Assembly: GCF_036324505.1 (NCBI RefSeq) | Contig: NC_086354.1 | Location: 20,460,707 to 20,524,706 of the forward strand | Origin: Eleginops maclovinus | Taxonomy: Eukaryota > Chordata > Actinopteri > Perciformes > Eleginopidae | DNA length: 64,000 nt | Reading direction: 5' to 3' | Translations under genes and position numbers: made by a program | Notes under the pieces: generated by a model | Databases searched by the model: none | What the model was told of the DNA's origin: nothing | Seen by the model: the letters and a program-made list of their open reading frames with translations, nothing else | Shown here: piece after piece, positions 11,501 to 27,719 of the stretch | Layout of the letters: each line of letters opens with the position of its first letter | Numbering within the stretch: position 1 is the stretch's first letter

Positions 11501-14500
11501 TGGTCAATGGATTTTTAATCCATGCAGCCAGAGATTATAGTATTCACAGAATTTTAAAGAGAACTTTGAACTCGGGGATCACAAGATATCATTTTCACAT
11601 AAAACAAGAAATGACTAGTCTTTCCACACTGTAAGCATTCCTCGCTAGTTTTAACTACCGCCTCCATAAAATGAATCACAGTGAGGGTACTGTAGTCTCA
11701 TGAGCTCTGATACCATGTCAATCATCCCTTTCTACACCTATTAATAATTATATGTCATGGGGAACATTGACAGGTAAATTATTGTGTCACTGATAGCCTC
11801 CTGAAAGGGAAATAATGGTTTTAAAGTCCTATCATGTGTCAAAACTAAAGTGATAATTTAGGTGATTAGGATTTCTGTTGTGTGTTCACTCACCCTTTCC
11901 TGTCCAGCTGTATCCCAGATCAGAAACTTGTGTAGCTCATTCCCAGACGGCACTGTTTTGGTTAGGAATGATGCTCTGTGGGAGATAAAAAGCACTTCAC
12001 AACAATGTTTCCACACGTTATTTGAAATGCACAGGAAGCTAATCTGTACACGTCAGCAGGAAACAAATAACACTGAGAGTAAAGATGGTGGACACTGATC
12101 CCTTGTTGCCTGAAAGCACAGAGGCAGTGTGTGGTCAAAGGCTGTGCAAAACAACCATGAAACAACAAAGAGCCAGTACAATAACCACTGACGACCGTAG
12201 GCTAGGTTTAAATATGACTGTTTGTGAAAACAAAATTATAAATTCACCTCAACTTATCTCAGCCAAAGGTTGCCAGTCTCACGGTTTGTGAAAGGTTATC
12301 ATTTTGTTTGTGTGTTCAAAATTGGTATTTATATGTTCTGTACTAGACTCCAGTAAGCTTTAATGATATGCTAATAGTGACAACCTGTCAAAATATGCAC
12401 AAACCATTAGTGTTTCATAGACTCGGGAATATGTTCTGCTTTGCTTTTGTAAGATGGGGTCTTTAAACATATGTGTACATCCCCTAAAATACTTCTTTTG
12501 TAGATGTAATTTAAATATTATTAAATATTTGATCGTGTGCTTATATTTAGATTTTTAGACTATAATCAAATGTATTAAAGCCAATACCTTATTTGTAAAA
12601 CCTTCCTGGCAATTTTATTTTTCCAACATGGCAATTATACTGATTCTGGTATGTATGATTGGGTAATCATTTTGGGGATTTTTTACAATTATTATTATTA
12701 ATAATAATATTCATCATTAATTTAGTATTATTGTTACCTCTTTAAATCACACTGATTAACTGAACAATGAGTCTTAGTAAAAGGATTGTTTTTGATTATT
12801 ATGATGAGTTATACTATTGTCATGTCAACTAACCTCACCATTAATATATAAAAAATAATGACATAATTAAATGAACTTTTTTTCACTTTACATCTCACAT
12901 GATCAAACTGCTAATTTAGACTTTGGACTAGATTTAATATCAAGCCATGAACTAATTTGGAACTTTAAAAATGGGGAGGGCAGCTGACTCTTTGTTGTTT
13001 GCTTGATTGGATTGTTGTTTTGATGTAAATGTGTCATGCTCTTACCATGCCCTTTTTAAAAAAATTGTACTGCAGTGCTCTTACCCTATTGTGGGACTTA
13101 TGTTGTGGTCAAAATGGTCCTGAACGAATCTGCAAACTATGCTAGATTTCCCAACTCCAGTGTCCTGAAAAATAGAGGGTCACACATCAGTCACACAGCA
13201 CTCCTGACACACACACACAGAGTTAGTGGTCTTTATTGAACCACATTGATCATGCCTGTGTCTGGTCACATGCTCAGCCCATCACAGATACCTGTTGGGC
13301 ATGAATCCACTCTCAATTGTTATTCAATTTGAGTAAAAATAAAATCTTTCAATCGCCAAACAAGTAAATGAATACGTATTTTACTTTTGTACACTGTTGA
13401 CTACATTTCCAGAGGCAAATACTGTAGTTTTTACTTCAGTACATTTATATGACACGTTACTTTACATTTACAAATACATGTGATATGCTGAAGTGATATG
13501 ACCCAGTAGGCCTACAATAATACTTATCCAACCAGCTGTATAGTATGAAAGTGACCCTCTGTTAATGAATTACAACATTAAAGTACCCTTACATGTATTT
13601 GTAAATGATTGATTTTGTTTCAATAACTTTTTGCTGATAATACTTCTTGCATTCAGGATTTTCACTTGTAATGTAGTATTGTTAGACTGTAGTATTCAAC
13701 TATTACTTAAGTTAAGGGTCTGATTTCTTTTTCCATGCTGTTCTCTTTTGCATCATGACTTTTTTGTAATCCAGGCATCAAGGTAGGTCCAATTCTATCT
13801 TCTATCCATATACTGTATTAAGGAGAGGACAGTTTATAGATAACCCTGGTCCCCAATTAAAATGCCTGTTGAGCTTGTCAGTTCCTGTGGCTGACTCCAA
13901 AGGTTTGATTCAGATTCAGAATACTTTATTGTCCATTACATTTTCATATAATGGAAATGTGTCTTTGGCACTGGCAATAAAGACAATAAAACACTCACAA
14001 TACACAGTACAACACACACTTCATACACACAAAGCATCTTATATTGAATAAGTGGCAGTCTTAATAAAGTACAGAGTGATTTGTTCTTCCACTGGCTTGG
14101 GTCCATTAAAAAAATCAGCTGTATTAAAAATAAATGATTTACTATTTGTTCAAATTAGCTGATGGTGTTGGTTGTTTGGGTCTTATAACAACAAAGAATA
14201 TGACACTCCTGTTTTGCAATACTACTTATGTGCAATATATATATATATATCATACATAGTATTGTTATTTCTGGCTGCTGTCCCTTAAATTAGACAATTC
14301 ATGTTCTGTAATAAATCTGTAAATAACTGCAATATATACCTCCACCTTTAATCCTATCACCTGGCTGCTATCTCACAACCGTTATTGGATGTGTATTTTG
14401 TACATTTTGTAATTTCTACTTTAGTATTTTGTGCATGCTTCTTAATTCATATTCTATCTTTGGCTCTTTACTTGCTGTAACAATGTCCATGTTCCCTCTG

Positions 14501-14997
14501 TGGGACGAATAAAGGTATTCTGATTACTGAGGCTCGAAAGGGGGGTTTACGTTTTGAGTTGTTTAATGATTTTGTAGCTGTAACAAGTTCTCATTTCCCC
14601 TTTAAGTCATTGATAAACTACCACTTTGTAGTCAACACGCAGTGCCTGAACATCCCTGTCAGTCTATAAACACAGACGGCAGTTTCGCTAACGCAGCAGG
14701 AAATATAACTAACGGCTCGCTAGTAACGGTTGGTATGACAATGACGTAATGGGCTATAAACTGTCAACAGGCGTTAAAAATATGAAGATAAAAACAGACA
14801 GGAAACCACAGTTAGACGATTAAAAGTAACTAAAAACAGACGATGAAAAGGAAATGTAAAATGACTGCTGCGCCCTGGTTTTCAGTCAACTAGCTCAACA
14901 ACAGTTTGCCAAGAAGGAGTTTTCCCTCAAAGTGTATCAACAAAAAACATCTTCCACTTACCCCTAGAAGGCAAACTTTGAGCTCCCTTATGGCCAT
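8575..14997 (-). CDS. rab31: Rab31 (Rab22B) small GTPase
   Basis: Seven exons on the minus strand join in frame: 14997-14962, 13164-13085, 11975-11894, 10929-10858, 10603-10497, 9720-9611 and 8672-8575 (TAG), giving 194 aa, the normal length. Rab31 is a Rab5-subfamily GTPase that controls trans-Golgi/endosome trafficking. The P-loop is GDTGVGKS (12-19), switch I ends in SPTIG with Mg-binding T37, switch II is WDTAGQE (59-65), the base-binding motif is NKND (118-121), the TSA motif is at 147-149, and the protein ends RRCC for double geranylgeranylation. VCRFVQDHFDHNISP distinguishes it from Rab22a. Differences from human are NKCD to NKND and SAK to SAR; both keep the essential residues. The start has a strong ACCATGG context. 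All introns are GT-AG. Confidence 0.97.
9925..10100. repeat. dispersed fish repeat fragment with C18 run (rab31 intron 5)
   Basis: It contains CCTCTGTCTGAAATGCTTTG, a CTGTCTCTTTAGCA segment, an uninterrupted run of about 18 C, and CCCAGTCTGCTGTGATTGG. The first and last blocks recur in a second copy at 39.08-39.45 kb, so this is a dispersed element and not unique intron. The two overlapping open frames with glycine runs are produced by the C run. Confidence 0.7.
13330..13735. mobile_element. hAT-like non-autonomous element, degraded (rab31 intron 1)
   Basis: AGTACTT/TACTTTT-type subterminal words recur here, with blocks that match the family of the elements at 1.9 kb and 3.0 kb, for example GACTACATTTCCAGAGG, TTTTTACTTCAGTACATTTA, GCTGATAATACTTCTTGCAT and TTACTTAAGTTAAGGGTCTGA. 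Ends and target duplication are not identifiable, and no coding frame remains. Confidence 0.65.
13903..14045 (-). mobile_element. retroelement tail fragment
   Basis: The plus strand reads GATTCAGATTCAGAATACTTTATTGTCC, the reverse complement of a non-LTR tail ending in GGACAATAAAGTATTCTGAATCTGAATC. It continues with sequence typical of such 3'UTRs. Short and non-coding; family undetermined. Confidence 0.5.
14200..14530 (+). mobile_element. LINE (L2/CR1-like) 3' end
   Basis: The block ends CCTCTGTGGGACGAATAAAGG then TATTCTGATTACTGA, the characteristic fish LINE 3' terminus (a GTGGGAC-AATAAAGG hairpin tail plus TTCTGATT repeats). A short TA microsatellite lies at about 14228-14243. No reverse transcriptase frame remains. 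Confidence 0.6.
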
Positions 14998-15185
14998 GGT
15001 GAGTTGAGGTGGTTTTTAAATCATTATTTGTCTGTTTTCACTCAGTGTCTTTGTCCCGTCATGCTTTAAACTTTTTTTCCTCCTCTTGGGTAAAAGACAG
15101 ACCCAGCCCCCGAAACAGACAGACTGACCATCTCTAATGAACTGACGTCAAGATGTAAACGTGATATAAAGAACTTCCGGTGTTG
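14998..15185 (-). promoter_or_regulatory. rab31: rab31 promoter / 5'UTR
   Basis: Directly upstream of the rab31 start, a full palindromic cAMP response element TGACGTCA lies at 15143-15150 and an ETS-type site CTTCCGG at 15174-15180, about 150-180 bp from the ATG. There is no strong TATA box. Both motifs are common in initiating promoters; their use here is inferred. Confidence 0.55.
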
Positions 15186-16112
15186 CCTTTCAAAATAAGA
15201 CTCCAATACAATGATGACAAATTATGAAATCTTTAGCAATAATCTGCTTGGAATAATAATGTCTAATGACCAATTGTATAGATAGATACAAGTCCTTTTA
15301 TGGTGTATGATTAAGGTAGGATTAAAATATGTTAATGAACATTTTGTATACAAGTAGGACTTTTGTTGGTTTATTAACTATTTGTGTTTAATAACACTAT
15401 GATGCTATATTTTCCTCAAACTCACAGGAATATGTTTTCCCTTTAGCATACAAAACTGAAAACAGCCTTTTAGTGTCAAACTTTGCATGTATATTATTCT
15501 GCACAGACGTTCAAGTGAAGTAAAAATGGCCAAAATGCATTATTAATTGTAGGGAGAGATTCAATAATAATAATAATCATAAACATAGATAATGTCAGTT
15601 TGTGCTACCATAAAGAAGATACAACTAGATTTTCATCAGTAAATAAGTTCATTGCCACTAAACTTGAGTGATTTGAAAATGGAGGAACAAATCACACAAC
15701 ATACATTAATCCCATCAAATTATAGTTGAGCTTTAATTTTGAAACATTTCTTGTATCCGGTCTTTTTCAGGCTGTGTAGTTGCTACTTGACACAACTACT
15801 TTCCAAATCGGAAACCAGATAAAGCAATGACAAAAAAAACAAAGGGGTGGTTTCACTATCTCTTGGCCTCTTGTCCATCCCACCGCCTTGATTCACAAAG
15901 GTTTCCAATTACATGCTTCACTTCCTCAAAATGGATGCAAATGTTGTGCAAATATTTTATGCAAAACCTCATCAGGTTGGGAGGGGACATAAGTATTTGG
16001 ACAATGTGTAATGGAAAGTAAGGAAGTACTAAATATAGACTTCACTTCCAGTAGACATAGTTGACTGAAGGTAAACAGTGGGCAGTCAGAAAAAGACAAA
16101 TAGGCAGATACA
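15186..16112. other. intergenic, rab31 to ralbp1
   Basis: A short AT-rich gap with no recognisable exon. In human, PPP4R1 lies between these two genes on the opposite strand; I see no trace of it here. The sequence around 15750-16070 has short open frames without family resemblance. Confidence 0.5.
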
Positions 16113-17629
16113 TTTATTGGATTGACATTTTATTCTTCACAGCATTATTTTGTCTGCAACAATAAGCTACAAAAAGCTTGGAACAATATGAAAATAACCT
16201 CATGAGAAGCTTCTGAGCCCAAACTAGTATGTATTTGCTTCAGTCACAGGATTAATAACACGTTGAACCATGAGTCCAGATGAGATTGCTTGATTTACCC
16301 GCAACCAAAGCAGGGGCATTCACACTAGCATACTCCATACAGCTCATTAATAAGAAAAATAACAAATGACAAAACACAAGAGCTGAAAATACAGTATGTT
16401 TGCAATCTTACAATGATATACACAAACGGTAAGTTAGTCAGGTCATGCCTTTGCTTTAAATATCACTGAACAATGACAGTGCTTAGCGAGTCATGGATCA
16501 GTTGTGAAATGAAATGATTGACTTGTGATCTTGAGGGTTTGTTTGACTCATTTCCAACTGATGCCATGAACAATATCTCCACACATGAAGTTAAAAAACA
16601 AAACATGAAGAAATACACAACGAAACTAAACAAGCCTCTGTGTCTCTGCACACATTTTGGCGACAATAATCATCACTACAGATTTGTTGTTTCATCATTA
16701 AATTGGAAAAAATCCTTTTCCACGTTTCCTTGTTTGTGCAAGAGAGAGCAGAGAAGATGATTGCACAACAGCGTGTGACTGTAACAAAGCGGCCTCCAGC
16801 TGTTTGTCTACATTTTTTCCAGTGATGAATATTCTTTTAGTTGCGCATTTGTTTGCCGTTAATAGTTTTCATCCACTGGTCAGTTGCGAGGTACAACGCC
16901 ACTGTGCTTATGTGCATCTGCCGTTCAAAGAAAAGAAAGCACCTACGATATATCTTTACATATTCATATATTACCAAAAAAGCTGTAACTTAAAATCAAT
17001 GCATTTCCCGAATAGTCAACCGTATTCTTCAGAATACTACTTAAATATATAATATATAGACAGACCAATCATAAATTCTTCATTATTCAAAAAGCTTTTT
17101 GTATTAGTGGTTCTCTGGCATCTTCGGTTATGGCACAGTGGTCTCTATCCTAATGTCTTATTTGCATTAAGGTGAGGGACATAGTGAGATACAGGGAATA
17201 TGGTCTGGTCTGTGTTTATTTCATGAGAACCAGGAAAAGAATAAACGTTATGTCTGATACTGACAAGGCGCCTGACTGTTGTTACTTTCTTCCCTCCCCT
17301 ACCTTTCTTTATGAATCCCTTCATTTCTCCTTTCTTCATACAGGCTTGGCACTGTGGATTTGATTTGCTCCACCTAGTCTTTCGCAATAGTAGCCAGTTG
17401 TCCACTACAGCTATATTTTATTTGTATTATTATCATTTTTTATTTGCGTGGAAAAAATGGGAAAACAAGTTGTGTGATTTCTGCTTAAAGAGTCGGGACG
17501 CTTTAGACATACCCGCCACTTGGTGGACACTATTACTGATGAACTCATGGATCCAGCAAAGTGAGATCTCCAGTGACACTACAGGACAACTGACCAGCGG
17601 TAGAGACGTACAGCAGCACCGAACACGTC
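16113..17629 (-). other. ralbp1: ralbp1 3'UTR (probable extent)
   Basis: Non-coding sequence following the ralbp1 stop codon. Two minus-strand AATAAA hexamers, at 16134-16129 and 16118-16113, are close together and make the best end, giving a 3'UTR of about 1.5 kb, similar in scale to mammalian RALBP1. Open frames here are short shadows. Confidence 0.5.
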
Positions 17630-24031
<6,402 letters not shown>

Positions 24032-24084
24032 GACTTCTCGGGCCAAATCACTCCTCCGACTGGAACATCACCTCTCCATCACAC
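24032..24084 (-). promoter_or_regulatory. ralbp1: ralbp1 5'UTR segment of exon 2 with two uORFs
   Basis: A good acceptor (CCGCTGCAG|GTGTGATGG) at 24085 starts the exon that carries the ralbp1 ATG. Two small upstream frames lie before it: 24079-24068 (MER-stop) and 24068-24048 (MFQSEE-stop). The stop of the first overlaps the start of the second in a TGATG arrangement. The main ATG is 16 nt after the second stop. Such uORFs usually reduce main-frame translation. Confidence 0.65.
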
Positions 24085-25964
24085 CTGCAGCGGACGGGAT
24101 AAGAGGCTCTAACAACATAGTCTTTTATTCCACCTCTCAAAAGATCTGGGTTCAGTTTGCCTACACATACTTCAAACATTCCTCCCGCTTGGTTATCATG
24201 CTATCTGCCTCTTCGTTATGAGAGAGACAGTGGACAGGTCTGTGAGGTTTTATAGCTTTTGGAAATTCAGTTGTTGCAACAAAGTTTATAATTGAACATT
24301 CAAACTTTATAATGAACTGAAAGTTAAGACATGGCCTTAAGCCTTAATTAAAGAAGGGTTGAACAATAGATTTATTTAAATGAATAAGTGGAACAGTTTC
24401 TCTGGCCCTACTATGAATCTGCTTAGCACAGCAGAAGTGGCTTATTCTGTTTGAGAGGAAATTATAGCACCACAAATAAACATTACATTAAGAATAGGAA
24501 TATTTAAATGAAAATCCAAACATGTTTGCCTCATCAAATAGAAAACCTGTTAGATTGAAGGACAATGACGTAAAACAATTCAAAATATTCAAAAACATTT
24601 TAAACATTTTCAAAACCCAGAGACTTAAAAGTGGGATAAAAACATCTGTAGTCCATTCCTGCTTCTTATTTTCACTAAACAAGTGTTGACAGTATGAACA
24701 GAACAAATGCAACAATAACGTCTACCCAGCAGATGGTGCTCTGCCCTATGAACTTCTATCACTTCCTAATTCCGATTCAGCCGATTCTCACAACCTATTG
24801 TCAGCAAAATCAGATCTACAGTCCACCCCACCATCATCATCCACATGAACAGAGGTTTAGCAGAAACATGGCCTTGCCGTCTGTCCACGAGCAGATATTT
24901 TCTTCAGCTGTATGTTACACAAACATTTGAAACGATTGTCTGCCTTGTTTATGTCAAACACCACTTTGGCCTCACGTACACGCTTTGAATGACTCCTCTA
25001 ATGAAATATGATGACTGTTTTACAAACCTACTCGATCGTGTGCAATAATTACATTTATTCTGATCCAATATAATCTTATTCTAGTGCAAAATGACAACGT
25101 ATACATTGAATGTATTTTAAAAACTGTTGTTGTGCATTGTTGCTGAAGTTGTTTGGCTTATATCCTGGTGTTTTTTTGTGTCCTTTAACTCCACTGATCA
25201 GGACTAGCAGCCCTAATTTCGTTGAAATTACAATAAAGGCTCAGCTGTCAGTGTGTATGTTGTAGGAAGACAATTAATTTACGAAATCACTGCAAAGGGG
25301 TGGGGTGTATTTATAAAAATGGAAGTTTAATTTACCTTCCTAATCACTGTAATAATGTTCTTCAAACTGACGGTAAGTTGAAGATCTCATGTGACAAATC
25401 AATACAAAACAAAACCACACATTTAAATCTAGAAGTCAGTGTGTTGGATTCACGATGCACCACCTAAAAGACACAGGTGATAAATGATGCAAAACCACTG
25501 TCATTTGCTTACTAACACTGTCTTAATTGAACTCTGGACAAAACCCTGTTAATTAAGTCTGCCTGACATCTTAACCTTCCTTCGCTGTGGGCAGATTATC
25601 CTTACTATTTTCTTATCCTGTCCTTTCTATATAACGCTAATGTTACTACAACCACTCAAAATTCATCACCTTCCTGTTACAATACGCAGTGTAATTCTTG
25701 CAGTAAGGTATATAAGTAAGTTGACATTAATAACATTAAGAAAGTAGAAGCTCTCTTCTGAATGGAGGGGCCCATCATGCTAACGTCAGTTCAGCTAACC
25801 TGCTAAGCTAGCTCATTAGCCAGTCTGTACGTCGCGATTAAAGCGGCTGTTTCCTTCGTAAAAAAACAACATAAGATACAAAGTAAACTACATTTGCTTA
25901 ACTGTATTTCGTAACCGCTGCACTGTCATTAAACACGCAAAATACAAAAGACAAGAAACTTTAC

Positions 25965-26075
25965 CAAAAACTATCCCGTTCGGTCAGTTTCAGTGGAGCT
26001 TCCGCTTGTCTGTATTCTAAATAAACCCATCTGCGCTTGCGCGAAAGCCGAAATGCATGATGGGTGATGTAGTTC
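25965..26075 (-). promoter_or_regulatory. ralbp1: ralbp1 first (non-coding) exon and promoter with ZNF143/SBF motif
   Basis: A consensus donor TTTTTG|GTAAAG at 25964 closes a non-coding exon on the minus strand. Just upstream, 26074-26053 reads ACTACATCACCCATCATGCAT, matching the ACTACAnnnCCCAnnATGCA core bound by ZNF143 in many vertebrate housekeeping promoters. CpGs cluster here (TTGCGCGAAAGCCG), and the flanks are AT-rich. The exon would splice to 24084. The start site itself is not seen. Confidence 0.65.
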
Positions 26076-27445
26076 GAACGGTACGTTTCCGTTTTCTTCC
26101 TTTATAGGGTATATTGGAGGTCAGCAACCAACGATTTAGTGTATTAACGCCACCTATTGGAGAGGAATGAGGAGCATTGGAATTGGCAAACAAACACAAT
26201 TTTTAAAAAGGGATAAATGAAACAATTACAAAATGAAATGTATCTCAATCATACCCGTTTCTTTTAAGAAATGTAGGAGAATGTATATTTCTTTTGTACT
26301 ATAGTTTTCTCCGGTGTAATTATGTTATTTCTCATCAATTTATCCTGATATTTGTTACCTTCTTTTTTGTCATACCTGTTAAAGCCTAATAGTAAACATG
26401 TTTGTGTTAATCCTGTGTCCTATTTTCAGGTGGGTCAATATCCTTTTTTAAAATACCCTAAATATGTTTATGTCCCCTAGGACTCAGTATTCTAAGTTTT
26501 GATAGTTTTAACCTCTGCTTCACCAAACGGTATTTGTATATCAGATAACTGTTGTTTTACAGTAGTAAATGAGTAAATATTGAAACATTTCATACACAAT
26601 ATCCTGCCTTCATGCGATTTTCCAGCCTTACCTAAGTTCTCTCACCACAAAAGTATAGTCTATGTAGGTTTCCTTAGCCCAAAATAATCTGGAATTAATG
26701 AAGAATGTTTAGGCTGTGGTCTCATTTTGATCTTAACCACAAGTGTGATGTTATACAAGCCTGCGTACAAGATAAACTGTCAAACAATGTTTTGAAAAGC
26801 AACTATCATCTAAATTTGGTGAAACCACGTGCTATTCTGAGTCATGTGTACTTTCCCAAACTCTGCGGTTACACTCTGTACCCTGGTGGTCATCACGGAC
26901 ACATGAAACACATTAGTCCTCTGATCTTTGTTGGCACCATCTGCTCCAAACCCACAGCTGCAATGGCAAAATGAGGTCGTGATTCAATATCATAAAAAAA
27001 GGCAAACAAGGTCTCATTGTGCGGCCGGCACATTGGTCCGTGCAAACTGCAGTTTCATGCCAATTGGGAACAGAATCAGTGATAGGGCACCCTGCTGCCT
27101 TTTGAGAGCGCACGGGCATCACAAAGAGCATTTGTGTGTGAGGGATTGGCATCGGTAAACGTTCCCTTTCCTCTCCGCTTGCAAGCGACAGTCAGTGAGC
27201 AGCTGAACACCTGTGGAGCAGAATGGTATAATAACAACTTTGTTTCCCCAGGAAATGATGCGTTTCCTGACTCGGACAACACTAGGCTAAGATTAAAGCC
27301 GGAGACATGCAACTGGCGAGGACAAACATTTACTATTCCACTCATGCTATGCATTTTCATTTTTACACATCTTTTAAAAGGAAATATAGTGAAAGGTCAG
27401 CAACCTCTCTGTGATATAAAACAGATCCATGTCACCAAACATTTC
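26076..27445. other. intergenic, ralbp1 to twsg1, with a mixed-composition block
   Basis: 26.1-26.7 kb is AT-rich and featureless. 26.93-27.33 kb has balanced composition and high complexity, but no exon that I can assign on either strand; its open frames overlap one another and lack family features. It could be an unrecognised twsg1 3'UTR segment or a conserved non-coding element. Confidence 0.35.
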
Positions 27446-27451
27446 TTTATT
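27446..27451 (-). terminator. twsg1: candidate poly(A) signal for twsg1
   Basis: Minus-strand AATAAA about 270 nt after the twsg1 stop codon. It would give a short 3'UTR; a longer alternative running towards 26.3 kb cannot be excluded. Confidence 0.45.
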
Positions 27452-27719
27452 TGGCACGAGACTGGGATTTAGCAGACCATAATTGTAAAAATACGTTATT
27501 CATATACACCTCTAGTAAAAAACACTATTGAAAACATATCTAAAAATATACAGTGAAACATAACAGCAGAATAAAAACACTTTTGCAGGGTTTGCAGGAG
27601 GGCGTGTAGGGGGTATTTTACAAGGTAACGGAGGAATGCTAACACATAACAGTCATAGTTTCCTCTGCCCTCAGTCCTCTGGTATGGCCCACACATTGGT
27701 ACCAATATGTGCCAACACT

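Noticed and set aside
15186..17629. ppp4r1 exons expected from human synteny
   Set aside because: No peptide resembling PPP4R1 was seen on either strand; most of the interval is ralbp1 3'UTR.
27076..27472. Overlapping 94- and 112-codon frames downstream of twsg1
   Set aside because: They lie on opposite strands of the same block, with no family features; treated as non-coding complex sequence.
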